Below, piece by piece: positions 1 to 5,569 of a DNA stretch of 7,088 bases; the stretch's first letter is position 1; every line of letters begins with the position of its first letter. Both the position numbers and the translations under genes were made by a program. The notes below the pieces were generated by a model, which saw only the letters and a list, made by a program, of their open reading frames with translations, was not told the DNA's origin and ran no database searches. The stretch is from Actinomycetota bacterium (lineage in GTDB: Bacteria > Acidobacteriota > Blastocatellia > Chloracidobacteriales > Chloracidobacteriaceae). The stretch is from positions 1 through 7,088 of the forward strand of contig JAAFHI010000163.1 in the NCBI GenBank assembly GCA_013298335.1, written 5' to 3'.

Positions 1-112
1 TGATCCCTGATCCCTGATCCCTGATCCCTGATCCCTGATCCCTGATCCCTGATCCCTGATCCCTGATCCCTGATCCCTGATCCCTGATCCCTGATCCCTG
101 ATCCCTGATCCC
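1..112. repeat. Perfect 7-bp tandem repeat, TGATCCC x 16
   Basis: Sixteen exact, uninterrupted copies of TGATCCC start at the first base of the window, so the array may be longer to the left. The last unit is 106-112, after which the sequence becomes unique. There are no spacers and no unit variants, which points to recent expansion or ongoing slippage or homogenisation. Each unit contains a GATC site. Seven is not a multiple of three, so a transcript read through would encode a 7-codon period in any frame; I see no reason to regard it as coding. It lies 62 bp upstream of the rtcA start. Heptanucleotide short tandem repeats are known from other bacteria, for example the STRR repeats of cyanobacteria, and are usually intergenic. 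Confidence 0.98.
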
Positions 113-159
113 GTTGAACCCGCCGTCCGTCTCAACTATGGTCCGGGAAATCAATTTTC

Positions 160-165
160 AGGCGG
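160..165 (+). promoter_or_regulatory. Ribosome binding site of rtcA
   Basis: AGGCGG lies 9 bases ahead of the ATG at 175 and is a reasonable Shine-Dalgarno match. It supports that ATG as the start. I could not pick out a convincing -35/-10 pair in the short unique stretch 113-159, so the rtcA promoter may lie in or upstream of the repeat array. Confidence 0.5.
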
Positions 166-174
166 TAGTGCTTC

Positions 175-1197
175 ATGATCGTAATTGACGGATCGCAGGG
201 CGAAGGCGGCGGTCAGATTCTTCGGACCTCGCTCGCGCTCTCGATGGTGACCGGAAAGCCGTTCCGGATTGAACGCATCCGCGCCGGGAGAAAATCGCCC
301 GGCCTGTTGCGGCAGCACCTGACCGGCGTGCGGGCGGCGGTGTCCGTTTCGGGGGCGACGGCGACCGGGGCCGAACTCGGCTCGCAGCGGCTCGAATTCG
401 CGCCGGGGCCGATCCGGGCGGGCGAATACGCCTTCGCGGTCGGGACGGCGGGCAGCGCCACCCTCGTCTTTCAGACGGTTTTCCCGGCCTTGATGCTCGC
501 CGACGGGCCGAGCGTGGTGACGTTCGAAGGCGGCACCCACAATCCGATGGCGCCGCCCTTCGACTTTCTGGAGCGAACTTTTCTGCCGCTGGTTGGCCGC
601 ATCGGGGCCGAGGTGACGGTGGAACTGGTCCGGCCCGGATTTTTTCCCGCCGGCGGCGGAAAGTTCACGGCCCGCGTCGCTCCGCTGGAGCATCCGCAGC
701 GGCTCGATCTCGCGTCGCGGGGCGAACTCCGGTCCCGCCGCGTGACCGCACTGCTGTCACATCTCCCGGATTCGGTCGGAGACCGCGAACTCGAAACCGT
801 TTCGCGGAAAATGTCGTGGCCCTCGGCGGATTTCGGCATCCGGCGCGACAGCCGCTCGGTCGGGCCGGGCAACGCGGTCATCATCGAGGTCGGATCGTCG
901 GAAGTGACCGAAACCTTCACCGGATTCGGCGACCGGGGCGTCCGGGCCGAAGCCGTTGCCGAAAACGCGCTGGCGGAGGCGAAAATCTACCTCGCGGCGG
1001 ACGTCGCCGTCGGGGAGCATCTCGCCGACCAGTTGCTGATTCCGCTGGCGCTCGGCGCGGGCGGAAGTTTCACGACGCTGCCGCTCTCGCGCCACACCGA
1101 AACCAACATCGACGTCATCAAGCGGTTTCTCGATGTCGACATCACTTCGGAATCGCTCGGCAACCGGACGTGGCGCGTTTCGGTCGAGCGCCGGTAG
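175..1197 (+). CDS. rtcA: RNA 3'-terminal phosphate cyclase (RtcA)
   Basis: This 340-residue protein has the usual length of RtcA, a cytoplasmic enzyme that uses ATP to convert an RNA 3'-phosphate to a 2',3'-cyclic phosphate through an enzyme-AMP intermediate. Visible family hallmarks are the N-terminal GSQGEGGGQILR (residues 6-17), the glycine-rich GTAGSATLVFQ (90-100), GGTHNPMAPPFDF (119-131), RPGFFPAGGG (153-162) and HLADQLLIPLALG (282-294). Near the C-terminus RHTETNIDVIKRF (306-318) carries His307, which aligns with the histidine adenylylated in E. coli RtcA. The ATG at 175 places the family's first strand (MIVIDG) correctly and has a Shine-Dalgarno sequence. The gene is intact. It is followed 13 bp later by a nucleotidyltransferase-fold gene, probably in the same operon. 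Neither the ligase RtcB nor the regulator RtcR, its partners in E. coli, is seen here. Confidence 0.96.
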   Translation: MIVIDGSQGEGGGQILRTSLALSMVTGKPFRIERIRAGRKSPGLLRQHLTGVRAAVSVSGATATGAELGSQRLEFAPGPIRAGEYAFAVGTAGSATLVFQTVFPALMLADGPSVVTFEGGTHNPMAPPFDFLERTFLPLVGRIGAEVTVELVRPGFFPAGGGKFTARVAPLEHPQRLDLASRGELRSRRVTALLSHLPDSVGDRELETVSRKMSWPSADFGIRRDSRSVGPGNAVIIEVGSSEVTETFTGFGDRGVRAEAVAENALAEAKIYLAADVAVGEHLADQLLIPLALGAGGSFTTLPLSRHTETNIDVIKRFLDVDITSESLGNRTWRVSVERR

Positions 1198-1210
1198 CCG
1201 CCGCGTCGCC

Positions 1211-2344
1211 ATGCTTGAAAGTTACCCACCCCAAACGCCGACCGACGCGCTGCTCCGGGCGATTCTGACCGATGCGCCGTTCGAGTGGTTTCACCCGGAC
1301 GATGCCGCCGGGGCGACGGAATTTCTCCGGGTGCTTGAAACCTACGACGTCGCTCCGCTCGTCCATCACCGGCTCCGCGCGTCGGGCCGGATTGACGACG
1401 TTCCGGCGGTGGTGCTCGACCAGCTCAAAACCGCCACCCGCCGCCAGGCCAGCCTCGACTTTCTCCACGCCGAGGCGCTCGGAAACATCCTTCCCGCCGC
1501 CCGGTCCGCCGGGATCGACATCCTTTTATTAAAGGGAACACCGCTCGGCTATCTGCTGTACGAACAGCCCTACGTGCGGACCAAACTCGACACCGACCTC
1601 TTCGTCCGGGCCGAAAACTACGTCCGGTTTCTGAAACTGCTTGAGGATGCGGGCTACCTCCGACAGTTGAGCATCACCGGAAATCTGGTCAGCCGGCAGT
1701 CCACTTATATTAAAGGACGGATTCTGTTCGACGTTCACCGGGAAATCAGCAATTCGGCGCTGTTCGCGAAAACCCTGAGCTTCGAGGAACTGTGGCCCGC
1801 GCGGGTGGGGGTTCCGGCGCTCGGCGACGCCGCGTTTGCGCCCGACCGGGCGGCGATGCTGGTCCACGCCTGTTTTCATCTGGCGCTGCACGTCGGGTAC
1901 GAATTCCGGCTCATGTGGGTTTACGACATTCACCGGCTGACCGAATCGCTCGATGACGCCGGATTTGACGAATTTTTGTCCCTCGCCCGCCGAAAATCGG
2001 TTTTCCGGCTCTGCGAACGCAGCCTTCGGCTCGCCCGCGCCTGGTTTGGGACGACCTTTTCCGAGAAAAAGCTGGCCGCTGCCGCGCAAAACGTCGGGAC
2101 GGAGCCGTCCGAGGCGATTCTGACCCCCGGCCTGACTCGCCGGGAGCGCTTCTGGGTCGAAAACGGCGGTCTGCCGTGGACGACGCTCGCGGCGATGGCC
2201 TGGGAAATGGTCATTCCGTCGCCCGCCTATATGCGGCTGCGTTACCGGAAAACCGGAACCGCCGTGCTTCCAGGGCTTTACCTGGCCCGCTGGCTGGAGG
2301 CGGGACGCGCCTTTCTGAGCCGAAAAGCCATTCGGGAGAAGTGA
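1211..2344 (+). CDS. Nucleotidyltransferase-fold family protein (NTP_transf_5-like)
   Basis: A 377-residue soluble protein resembling the uncharacterised nucleotidyltransferase family Pfam NTP_transf_5. The core is residues 104-180. LLLKGTPLGYLLY (105-117) matches the family's LLKG-x(3)-LY signature. KLDTDLFV (125-132) supplies two metal-binding acidic residues, Asp127 and Asp129. FDVHREI (173-179) gives the likely third, Asp174. A helical C-terminal part contains WVYDIHRL (236-243). There is no signal peptide or membrane segment. Family members occur beside polysaccharide, exosortase and peptide-modification genes; substrates are unknown. I chose the ATG at 1211, 13 bp after rtcA. An in-frame ATG at 1133 would overlap rtcA by 65 bases and add an Arg/Ser-rich tail that looks like antisense-of-frame noise. 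No clear Shine-Dalgarno precedes 1211, so translational coupling to rtcA is likely. The family call is from motifs; the activity is inferred. Confidence 0.8.
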   Translation: MLESYPPQTPTDALLRAILTDAPFEWFHPDDAAGATEFLRVLETYDVAPLVHHRLRASGRIDDVPAVVLDQLKTATRRQASLDFLHAEALGNILPAARSAGIDILLLKGTPLGYLLYEQPYVRTKLDTDLFVRAENYVRFLKLLEDAGYLRQLSITGNLVSRQSTYIKGRILFDVHREISNSALFAKTLSFEELWPARVGVPALGDAAFAPDRAAMLVHACFHLALHVGYEFRLMWVYDIHRLTESLDDAGFDEFLSLARRKSVFRLCERSLRLARAWFGTTFSEKKLAAAAQNVGTEPSEAILTPGLTRRERFWVENGGLPWTTLAAMAWEMVIPSPAYMRLRYRKTGTAVLPGLYLARWLEAGRAFLSRKAIREK

Positions 2345-2345
2345 A

Positions 2346-2394
2346 AGTCTGGGAGTCTGGGAGTCTGGGAGTCTGGGAGTCGGGAGTTTGGGAG
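2346..2394 (+). repeat. 8-bp tandem array AGTCTGGG (four perfect, two imperfect units)
   Basis: Four exact AGTCTGGG units (2346-2377) are followed by AGTCGGG (one base short) and AGTTTGGG, ending with AG. The array begins one base after the stop codon of the nucleotidyltransferase gene. A further weak unit, TGTCGGGG, sits at 2398-2405. It faces a diverged array of the same octamer on the opposite strand about 50 bp downstream. Confidence 0.95.
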
Positions 2395-2446
2395 CGGTGT
2401 CGGGGCTTCTTTTCGGGAGGCCGGACGACTCAATATCGCTGGTTTC

Positions 2447-2525
2447 CCAGGACACCAAGACTCCCGACGCATAGACTCATAGACTCCGAGACGCCAAGAC
2501 TCCCAGACTCCGGGACACCGAGACT
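2447..2525 (-). repeat. Degenerate 8-bp tandem array, consensus NGTCTNGG, ten units
   Basis: Read on the - strand from 2525 the sequence falls into ten consecutive units in register: AGTCTCGG; TGTCCCGG; AGTCTGGG; AGTCTTGG; CGTCTCGG; AGTCTATG; AGTCTATG; CGTCGGG (one base short); AGTCTTGG; TGTCCTGG. GTC at unit positions 2-4 is invariant, while positions 1, 5 and 6 vary most. The third unit is identical to the perfect unit of the + strand array at 2346-2377. The two arrays are thus inverted copies of one octamer family in very different states of decay. A transcript across both could pair into a long imperfect hairpin. Confidence 0.88.
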
Positions 2526-2546
2526 CGAAAAGTCTTATCCTTCAGG

Positions 2547-2575
2547 TTGACTGTACCCCGACCGGGTGTTAAAAA
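2547..2575 (+). promoter_or_regulatory. Candidate sigma-70-type promoter for the envelope operon
   Basis: TTGACT (2547-2552) is 5 of 6 to the -35 consensus and is followed after 17 bases by TAAAAA (2570-2575). The latter keeps the first two bases of the -10 box and lacks the final T. It is the best pair I found in the long leader ahead of the VWA gene. Transcription would start near 2582, just upstream of the 14-bp palindrome. The spacer contains a short ACCC/GGGT stem. Supported only by consensus match and position. Confidence 0.35.
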
Positions 2576-2588
2576 AGGGGCCACTCTT

Positions 2589-2602
2589 CTTGAAATTTCA
2601 AG
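2589..2602. promoter_or_regulatory. Perfect 14-bp palindrome, candidate operator
   Basis: CTTGAAATTTCAAG is an exact inverted repeat with no central spacer and is AT-rich relative to its surroundings. It lies just downstream of the candidate promoter and 86 bp ahead of the VWA start. That placement would suit a dimeric repressor site. As RNA it would give only a poor hairpin because it has no loop. No transcriptional regulator is encoded in the window. Confidence 0.4.
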
Positions 2603-2674
2603 TACCGTAAGTCGTTGGAGTTGGTTTTATTTCCGCGTTTGCCCGAGTTCAGCCAAGCGGAGAGACGCCGAAGC

Positions 2675-2679
2675 GAGGA
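2675..2679 (+). promoter_or_regulatory. Ribosome binding site of the VWA gene
   Basis: GAGGA lies 9 bases ahead of the ATG at 2689 and 6 bases ahead of a GTG at 2686 in the same frame. Either start is possible and differs by one residue. I prefer the ATG because the protein then begins MKH, a normal signal-peptide start. Confidence 0.6.
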
Positions 2680-2688
2680 TCATTCGTG

Positions 2689-3543
2689 ATGAAGCACATT
2701 TTCAATAAAGCGAAATTAGCTGGAGTAACCGCGGTTTCCTGCGCGTTGCTGACGGGGTTTGCCTTTGCCCAGGGCGCCGGGTTCAAGCGGCAGGAACTGG
2801 TGATCGGCGACCGGGCGGGGGCCTCCTACGGAATTTCCGAGGGCGGCAATCGCGTTCCGGCCACCGTGACGCAACTCAAGGCAATTGAGCAGGTAATTAT
2901 CGTCCTCGATGCCTCGAACAGCATGACCTACCTCTACGGCAAGGCGATTGATGAAGTGCAGCAGAGCATTCCCTCAAACGTGGCCGTCCCGACGATGGTC
3001 ATCCGGTTCAGCGAGGAACTGGTTGTTCTTCAGGATTACACGACTTCGCGCACCGCCCTTGTCGACACCCTGAAGAAGGAAGCCGGCAGTTGGTCGAGCG
3101 GATCGTCCGACCGCAGCATGAAGGTGTCGACGCATCTCTACGACGCGATCACCAAGCTTTCGGAATACACCAAGGGCAAGAACACCCACATCATGCTCGT
3201 CACCGACGGCATGGACAGCCGGAACCGGATTGCCAACCTGCCGGACATCATCAAGGCCGACATGGTGGTTTCCTACCTGAACTGGGGATGGCGGGATTTC
3301 TCCCTCAAGGTTGACGAGCCGAACTCGGTTCAGCTCGGCGGCGGCAGGGCCCGCATGGCTGACAGCCCGCGCAACGCCTTGGCCGTGATTGCCCGCTACA
3401 GCGGCGGCGACGTCCAGAACTTCACCGACTGGAAGGCGTTTCGCGCCTACTTCACCCGTCGCCTTGCCAATGGCGGCGCGGTCTATCAGGCCACCTGGGA
3501 CTCGGCGAATCCTGAAGTTCCCTTCACCATCACATCTCGGTAA
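2689..3543 (+). CDS. Secreted von Willebrand factor type A domain protein
   Basis: A 284-residue exported protein. Residues 1-27 form a Sec signal peptide (Lys2, Lys7, Lys9, a hydrophobic stretch 10-26, and cleavage predicted after AFA27). The VWA domain spans about 66-262. It starts with QVIIVLDASNSM and has a complete metal-ion-dependent adhesion site: Asp74-x-Ser76-x-Ser78, Thr148 in STHLYDAI, and Asp173 in VTDGMDS. Such sites bind a divalent metal and a carboxylate of the partner protein, so a protein-binding role in the periplasm or outside the cell is likely. The overall arrangement resembles the VWFA-related proteins common in Acidobacteria. There is no C-terminal anchor or sorting signal. 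It heads a set of envelope genes, 53 bp before the FecR-domain gene. The domain call is secure; the partner is unknown. Confidence 0.9.
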   Translation: MKHIFNKAKLAGVTAVSCALLTGFAFAQGAGFKRQELVIGDRAGASYGISEGGNRVPATVTQLKAIEQVIIVLDASNSMTYLYGKAIDEVQQSIPSNVAVPTMVIRFSEELVVLQDYTTSRTALVDTLKKEAGSWSSGSSDRSMKVSTHLYDAITKLSEYTKGKNTHIMLVTDGMDSRNRIANLPDIIKADMVVSYLNWGWRDFSLKVDEPNSVQLGGGRARMADSPRNALAVIARYSGGDVQNFTDWKAFRAYFTRRLANGGAVYQATWDSANPEVPFTITSR

Positions 3544-3564
3544 TTCAGTTTTCTATCGGATCGC

Positions 3565-3578
3565 GGCCCCTTTGGGCC
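3565..3578 (+). other. Intercistronic hairpin between the VWA and FecR genes
   Basis: GGCCC and GGGCC pair as a five-base, all-GC stem around a CTTT loop, in the 53-bp gap between the two genes. No run of T follows, so it is not a standard intrinsic terminator. It may be an RNA-processing or stability element that sets different levels for the two genes, or it may be chance in GC-rich DNA. Confidence 0.35.
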
Positions 3579-3584
3579 CTCACT

Positions 3585-3590
3585 GGGAGA
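3585..3590 (+). promoter_or_regulatory. Ribosome binding site of the FecR-domain gene
   Basis: GGGAGA lies 6 bases ahead of the ATG at 3597 and fixes that codon as the start. It is the last clear Shine-Dalgarno sequence in the operon, since the two downstream genes appear to rely on overlapping stop and start codons. Confidence 0.55.
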
Positions 3591-3596
3591 ATTGCA

Positions 3597-4289
3597 ATGA
3601 AGAAGATTTTTTCGCGCTTGGCCGTTATCTCCGCCCTTATGCTGGCGTGCATCACGGTCGTTCCGCGTTCGCAGGTTGGTGCTCAAGCCGGTGCTTCGCA
3701 ACTGACGCCGCGAGGCGAGGTTCGGGTCAACGGTAACGCCCTCTCGAATTCGATGGCGATCGCCGACGGAAGTCGGATCACCACCGGCAAAACCGGTTAC
3801 GCCATTCTGAGCATCGCCGAAGTCGGACAGTTCTATATCGGAAACGGCTCGGACCTCACGCTGAAGACGACGAACGGTCGGGTCAAGATCGACATCGTCA
3901 GCGGCGTCATCCGGGCGGTCAAAACCAGTGGCATGCCGGTCCAGATCACGTCCAACCAGTGCGTCCGGGTGGATGTCGTGAAGGGCAAGGTCGGAATCTT
4001 CACCGGTCCCGATTCCACGGCCCCGATGGTTGAAAGCATCGGCGAATCCGAAGTCAAGGATTATCTGGAAGGCGGTTTCATCCGGGTTGACTCGATGGAA
4101 GGCAATGATTTCCGGGTTGCCGTTTTCGATTGCGTCCTCGGTGCCGCTCCGGCGCTTCCGCCGGTGATTGTGCCGATTGGCGCCGTTCCGGCTCCGGTGC
4201 TCGCCTCGGTGGTTGCCGCCGCCGCTGGTGCCGCCATCGTGCCGATTGTGACGACCGGGAAGACGCCGGTTAGCCCGGCCCGTCCGTAA
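3597..4289 (+). CDS. Secreted FecR-domain protein with hydrophobic C-terminal segment
   Basis: This 230-residue protein has a signal peptide (MKKIFSRLAVISALMLACIT, cleavage probably after AQA31). Residues 36-135 resemble the FecR beta-rich domain. GEVRVNGNALS (40-50), DGSRITTGKTGYAILSIAE (57-75) and GQFYIGNGSDLTLK (77-90) show the usual strand pattern of short valine/glycine repeats. It is not a classical FecR signal transducer: it has no cytoplasmic anti-sigma part and no sigma factor lies nearby. Stand-alone secreted FecR proteins are common near polysaccharide and exosortase loci. The last 48 residues are Ala/Pro/Val-rich, with a membrane-length stretch PAPVLASVVAAAAGAAIVPI (198-217) and a basic tail ending SPARP. 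Cys122 and Cys179 could form a disulfide. Its TAA overlaps the next ATG by one base. Confidence 0.82.
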   Translation: MKKIFSRLAVISALMLACITVVPRSQVGAQAGASQLTPRGEVRVNGNALSNSMAIADGSRITTGKTGYAILSIAEVGQFYIGNGSDLTLKTTNGRVKIDIVSGVIRAVKTSGMPVQITSNQCVRVDVVKGKVGIFTGPDSTAPMVESIGESEVKDYLEGGFIRVDSMEGNDFRVAVFDCVLGAAPALPPVIVPIGAVPAPVLASVVAAAAGAAIVPIVTTGKTPVSPARP

Positions 4290-5569
4290 TGTTGCTTCGC
4301 GGCCTTTTGTGCGGGACATTCCTCCTCATCGGGGTCACCGGAATGTTCCTCGCACTGCGCGACGATCCGTCGGATGACGTCTGGCGTCATCAACCCGCTC
4401 TGGCCGAACTGAACTCCGCCGCCGGTCGCTCTCCGTGGAATCCACGTCTGGGGGCGACCGTCGGTCGTTATTACGCCCTCGATCCCGACATTCAAAACTT
4501 TCCGAAATCCGAGCGGGAGTTGCAGCGCGTGATTGCGCTGGCTCCCGCCGATTATCGTTTGTGGCTGGCGCTCGGCGAAACCCTGTCGCTCGAAGGCAAG
4601 CTGGCGGAGGCTGAAACCGCCTGCCGACGCGCGCTGGCCCTCGCCCCGAACCACTTCGATCCCCAGTGGCAGATGGCCAACATTCTCTTCCGGCAGGGGA
4701 AACTCGCCGAGGCCGCCCCGTTCGCCCGCCGTTCGATTGCGCTGGACGAGGAATCCTCTCCGCTGATGCTCGATCTCGGCTGGCAGATTTCAAATGGCGA
4801 TCAGGCGTTCGTCACGTCGCTTCTGCCGGAATCGCCGGCGGTCCAGTTGCAGTATCTGAAACTCCTGACGGCAAAGCAGCGGACGGCGGATGCCGTCACC
4901 CGGTGGAAGCAGCTTCCCGCCGGAACCCAGACCGAACTGGCCACGAGCGCCCGCGAGTTCGTCCGCCAGTTGATCGAGCAGAAGGAATTCGCCTCGGCCT
5001 GGGAGGTCTGGGCGACCCTGCCGGAGCAGCGGGCGAGCAAGCCGGTTCGCGGGGCGGTCCAGGATGGCGGTTTTCAGGCGAAACCGAGTCCGGATGCCTG
5101 CTTCGAGTGGAAATACGCCCAGCCCGAGGTCGGCGCGCGATTGCGAATCGACCCGGTCGGCCCCGAAGGTCGCGGGGGCGCCCTGAAAATCGTGTACGAA
5201 TCGGAAGGCCAGGCGTTTGAACACGCCCGCCAGCTCATTCTGGTCGGAGACGGGCGGTACCGGCTGACCTACTTTACCCGGAGCAACCAGCTTGCCAGCG
5301 GGTCGCCGCCGGTGGTTGAAGTCCGGCAGGCCAGCGCGCCCCAGGGATGGCGGGTGCGGTCATCGCCTTCGATGATCGGGTCGCAGACCTGGACCCGAAA
5401 TGAACTCGAATTTGCCGCGCCGGCGGGCGTCAATGCCGTCGAAATCGTCATTTACCGTCCTTCGGAGTGCTCGACCGGGGGGCAATGCGCCATTGTCGGG
5501 ACGGCCTGGTTTGGCGGTTTTTCGCTTGAACCGGCGACCTCGACTCCCGCGGACCGGTCAAAACCATGA
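4289..5569 (+). CDS. Membrane-anchored TPR protein with C-terminal sugar-binding-like domain
   Basis: A 426-residue protein in three parts. Residues 5-23 form an N-terminal membrane helix preceded by Arg4, so the remainder should face the periplasm. Two clear tetratricopeptide repeats follow at about 87-119 (DYRLWLALGETLSLEGKLAE...) and 121-153 (HFDPQWQMANILFRQGKLAE...), with weaker helical repeats to about 245. From about 256 to 416 is a beta-strand pattern typical of galactose-binding or CBM-like beta-sandwiches: DGGF (259-262), FEWKY (272-276), GGALKIVYE (296-304), GRYRLTYFTR (322-331), WTRNELEFAAP (368-378) and GTAWFGGFSLEP (404-415). Its start overlaps the FecR stop (TAATG), and its stop overlaps the ligase start (ATGA). 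No Shine-Dalgarno is evident, so translation is likely coupled. The probable role is a periplasmic partner of the ligase, perhaps binding the glycan or acceptor; this is inference. Confidence 0.83.
   Translation: MLLRGLLCGTFLLIGVTGMFLALRDDPSDDVWRHQPALAELNSAAGRSPWNPRLGATVGRYYALDPDIQNFPKSERELQRVIALAPADYRLWLALGETLSLEGKLAEAETACRRALALAPNHFDPQWQMANILFRQGKLAEAAPFARRSIALDEESSPLMLDLGWQISNGDQAFVTSLLPESPAVQLQYLKLLTAKQRTADAVTRWKQLPAGTQTELATSAREFVRQLIEQKEFASAWEVWATLPEQRASKPVRGAVQDGGFQAKPSPDACFEWKYAQPEVGARLRIDPVGPEGRGGALKIVYESEGQAFEHARQLILVGDGRYRLTYFTRSNQLASGSPPVVEVRQASAPQGWRVRSSPSMIGSQTWTRNELEFAAPAGVNAVEIVIYRPSECSTGGQCAIVGTAWFGGFSLEPATSTPADRSKP

Larger units (their letters stand above)
2345..2688. other. 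Gene-free region with facing octamer arrays, candidate promoter and palindrome
   Basis: No credible gene fits in these 344 bases; open frames here are read-through from the nucleotidyltransferase gene in another frame or translations of the repeats. From left to right the region holds a + strand octamer array, about 50 bases of unique sequence, a - strand degenerate octamer array, a small hairpin (AGACT, loop CGAAA, AGTCT at 2521-2535), a candidate promoter, a 14-bp palindrome and the leader of the VWA gene. It separates the rtcA pair from the downstream envelope genes, so it probably holds both the end of one transcription unit and the start of the next. Confidence 0.7.

Noticed and set aside
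1..112. CRISPR array
   Set aside because: Units are 7 bp, contiguous and identical with no spacers, and no cas genes are present. The same reasoning applies to the 8-bp arrays.
1529..2458. Long open frame on the - strand opposite the nucleotidyltransferase gene
   Set aside because: Open frames antisense to GC-rich genes are expected from codon bias. The translation is Pro/Arg/Gln-rich with no domain, and it runs into the octamer arrays, giving a repetitive TPRLPDSQ-like peptide.
2176..2550. Open frame on the + strand from the end of the nucleotidyltransferase gene through the repeats
   Set aside because: The first part is an out-of-frame reading of the real gene and the rest is a translation of the 8-bp repeats (SLGVWESG-like), which is not a credible protein.
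2555..2575. Intrinsic terminator made of the ACCC/GGGT stem
   Set aside because: The stem is only four base pairs and on the + strand is followed by A residues, not T. On the - strand the T run precedes the stem. It fits better as part of a promoter spacer.
3639..3650. Lipoprotein lipobox around Cys18 of the FecR-domain protein (MLAC)
   Set aside because: The -3 position is Met instead of the usual Leu or Val, and a better signal peptidase I site (AQA31) lies after a polar stretch, so ordinary secretion is more likely. It is not fully excluded.
3597..4289. FecR as an anti-sigma regulator of iron uptake
   Set aside because: The protein has an N-terminal signal peptide and no cytoplasmic domain. 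No ECF sigma factor or TonB receptor gene is adjacent.
3486..4319. 277-codon open frame on the - strand across the FecR-domain gene
   Set aside because: It is rich in Arg, His, Asp and Gly with no recognisable domain, and it lies antisense to a gene with a signal peptide, a ribosome binding site and family motifs.
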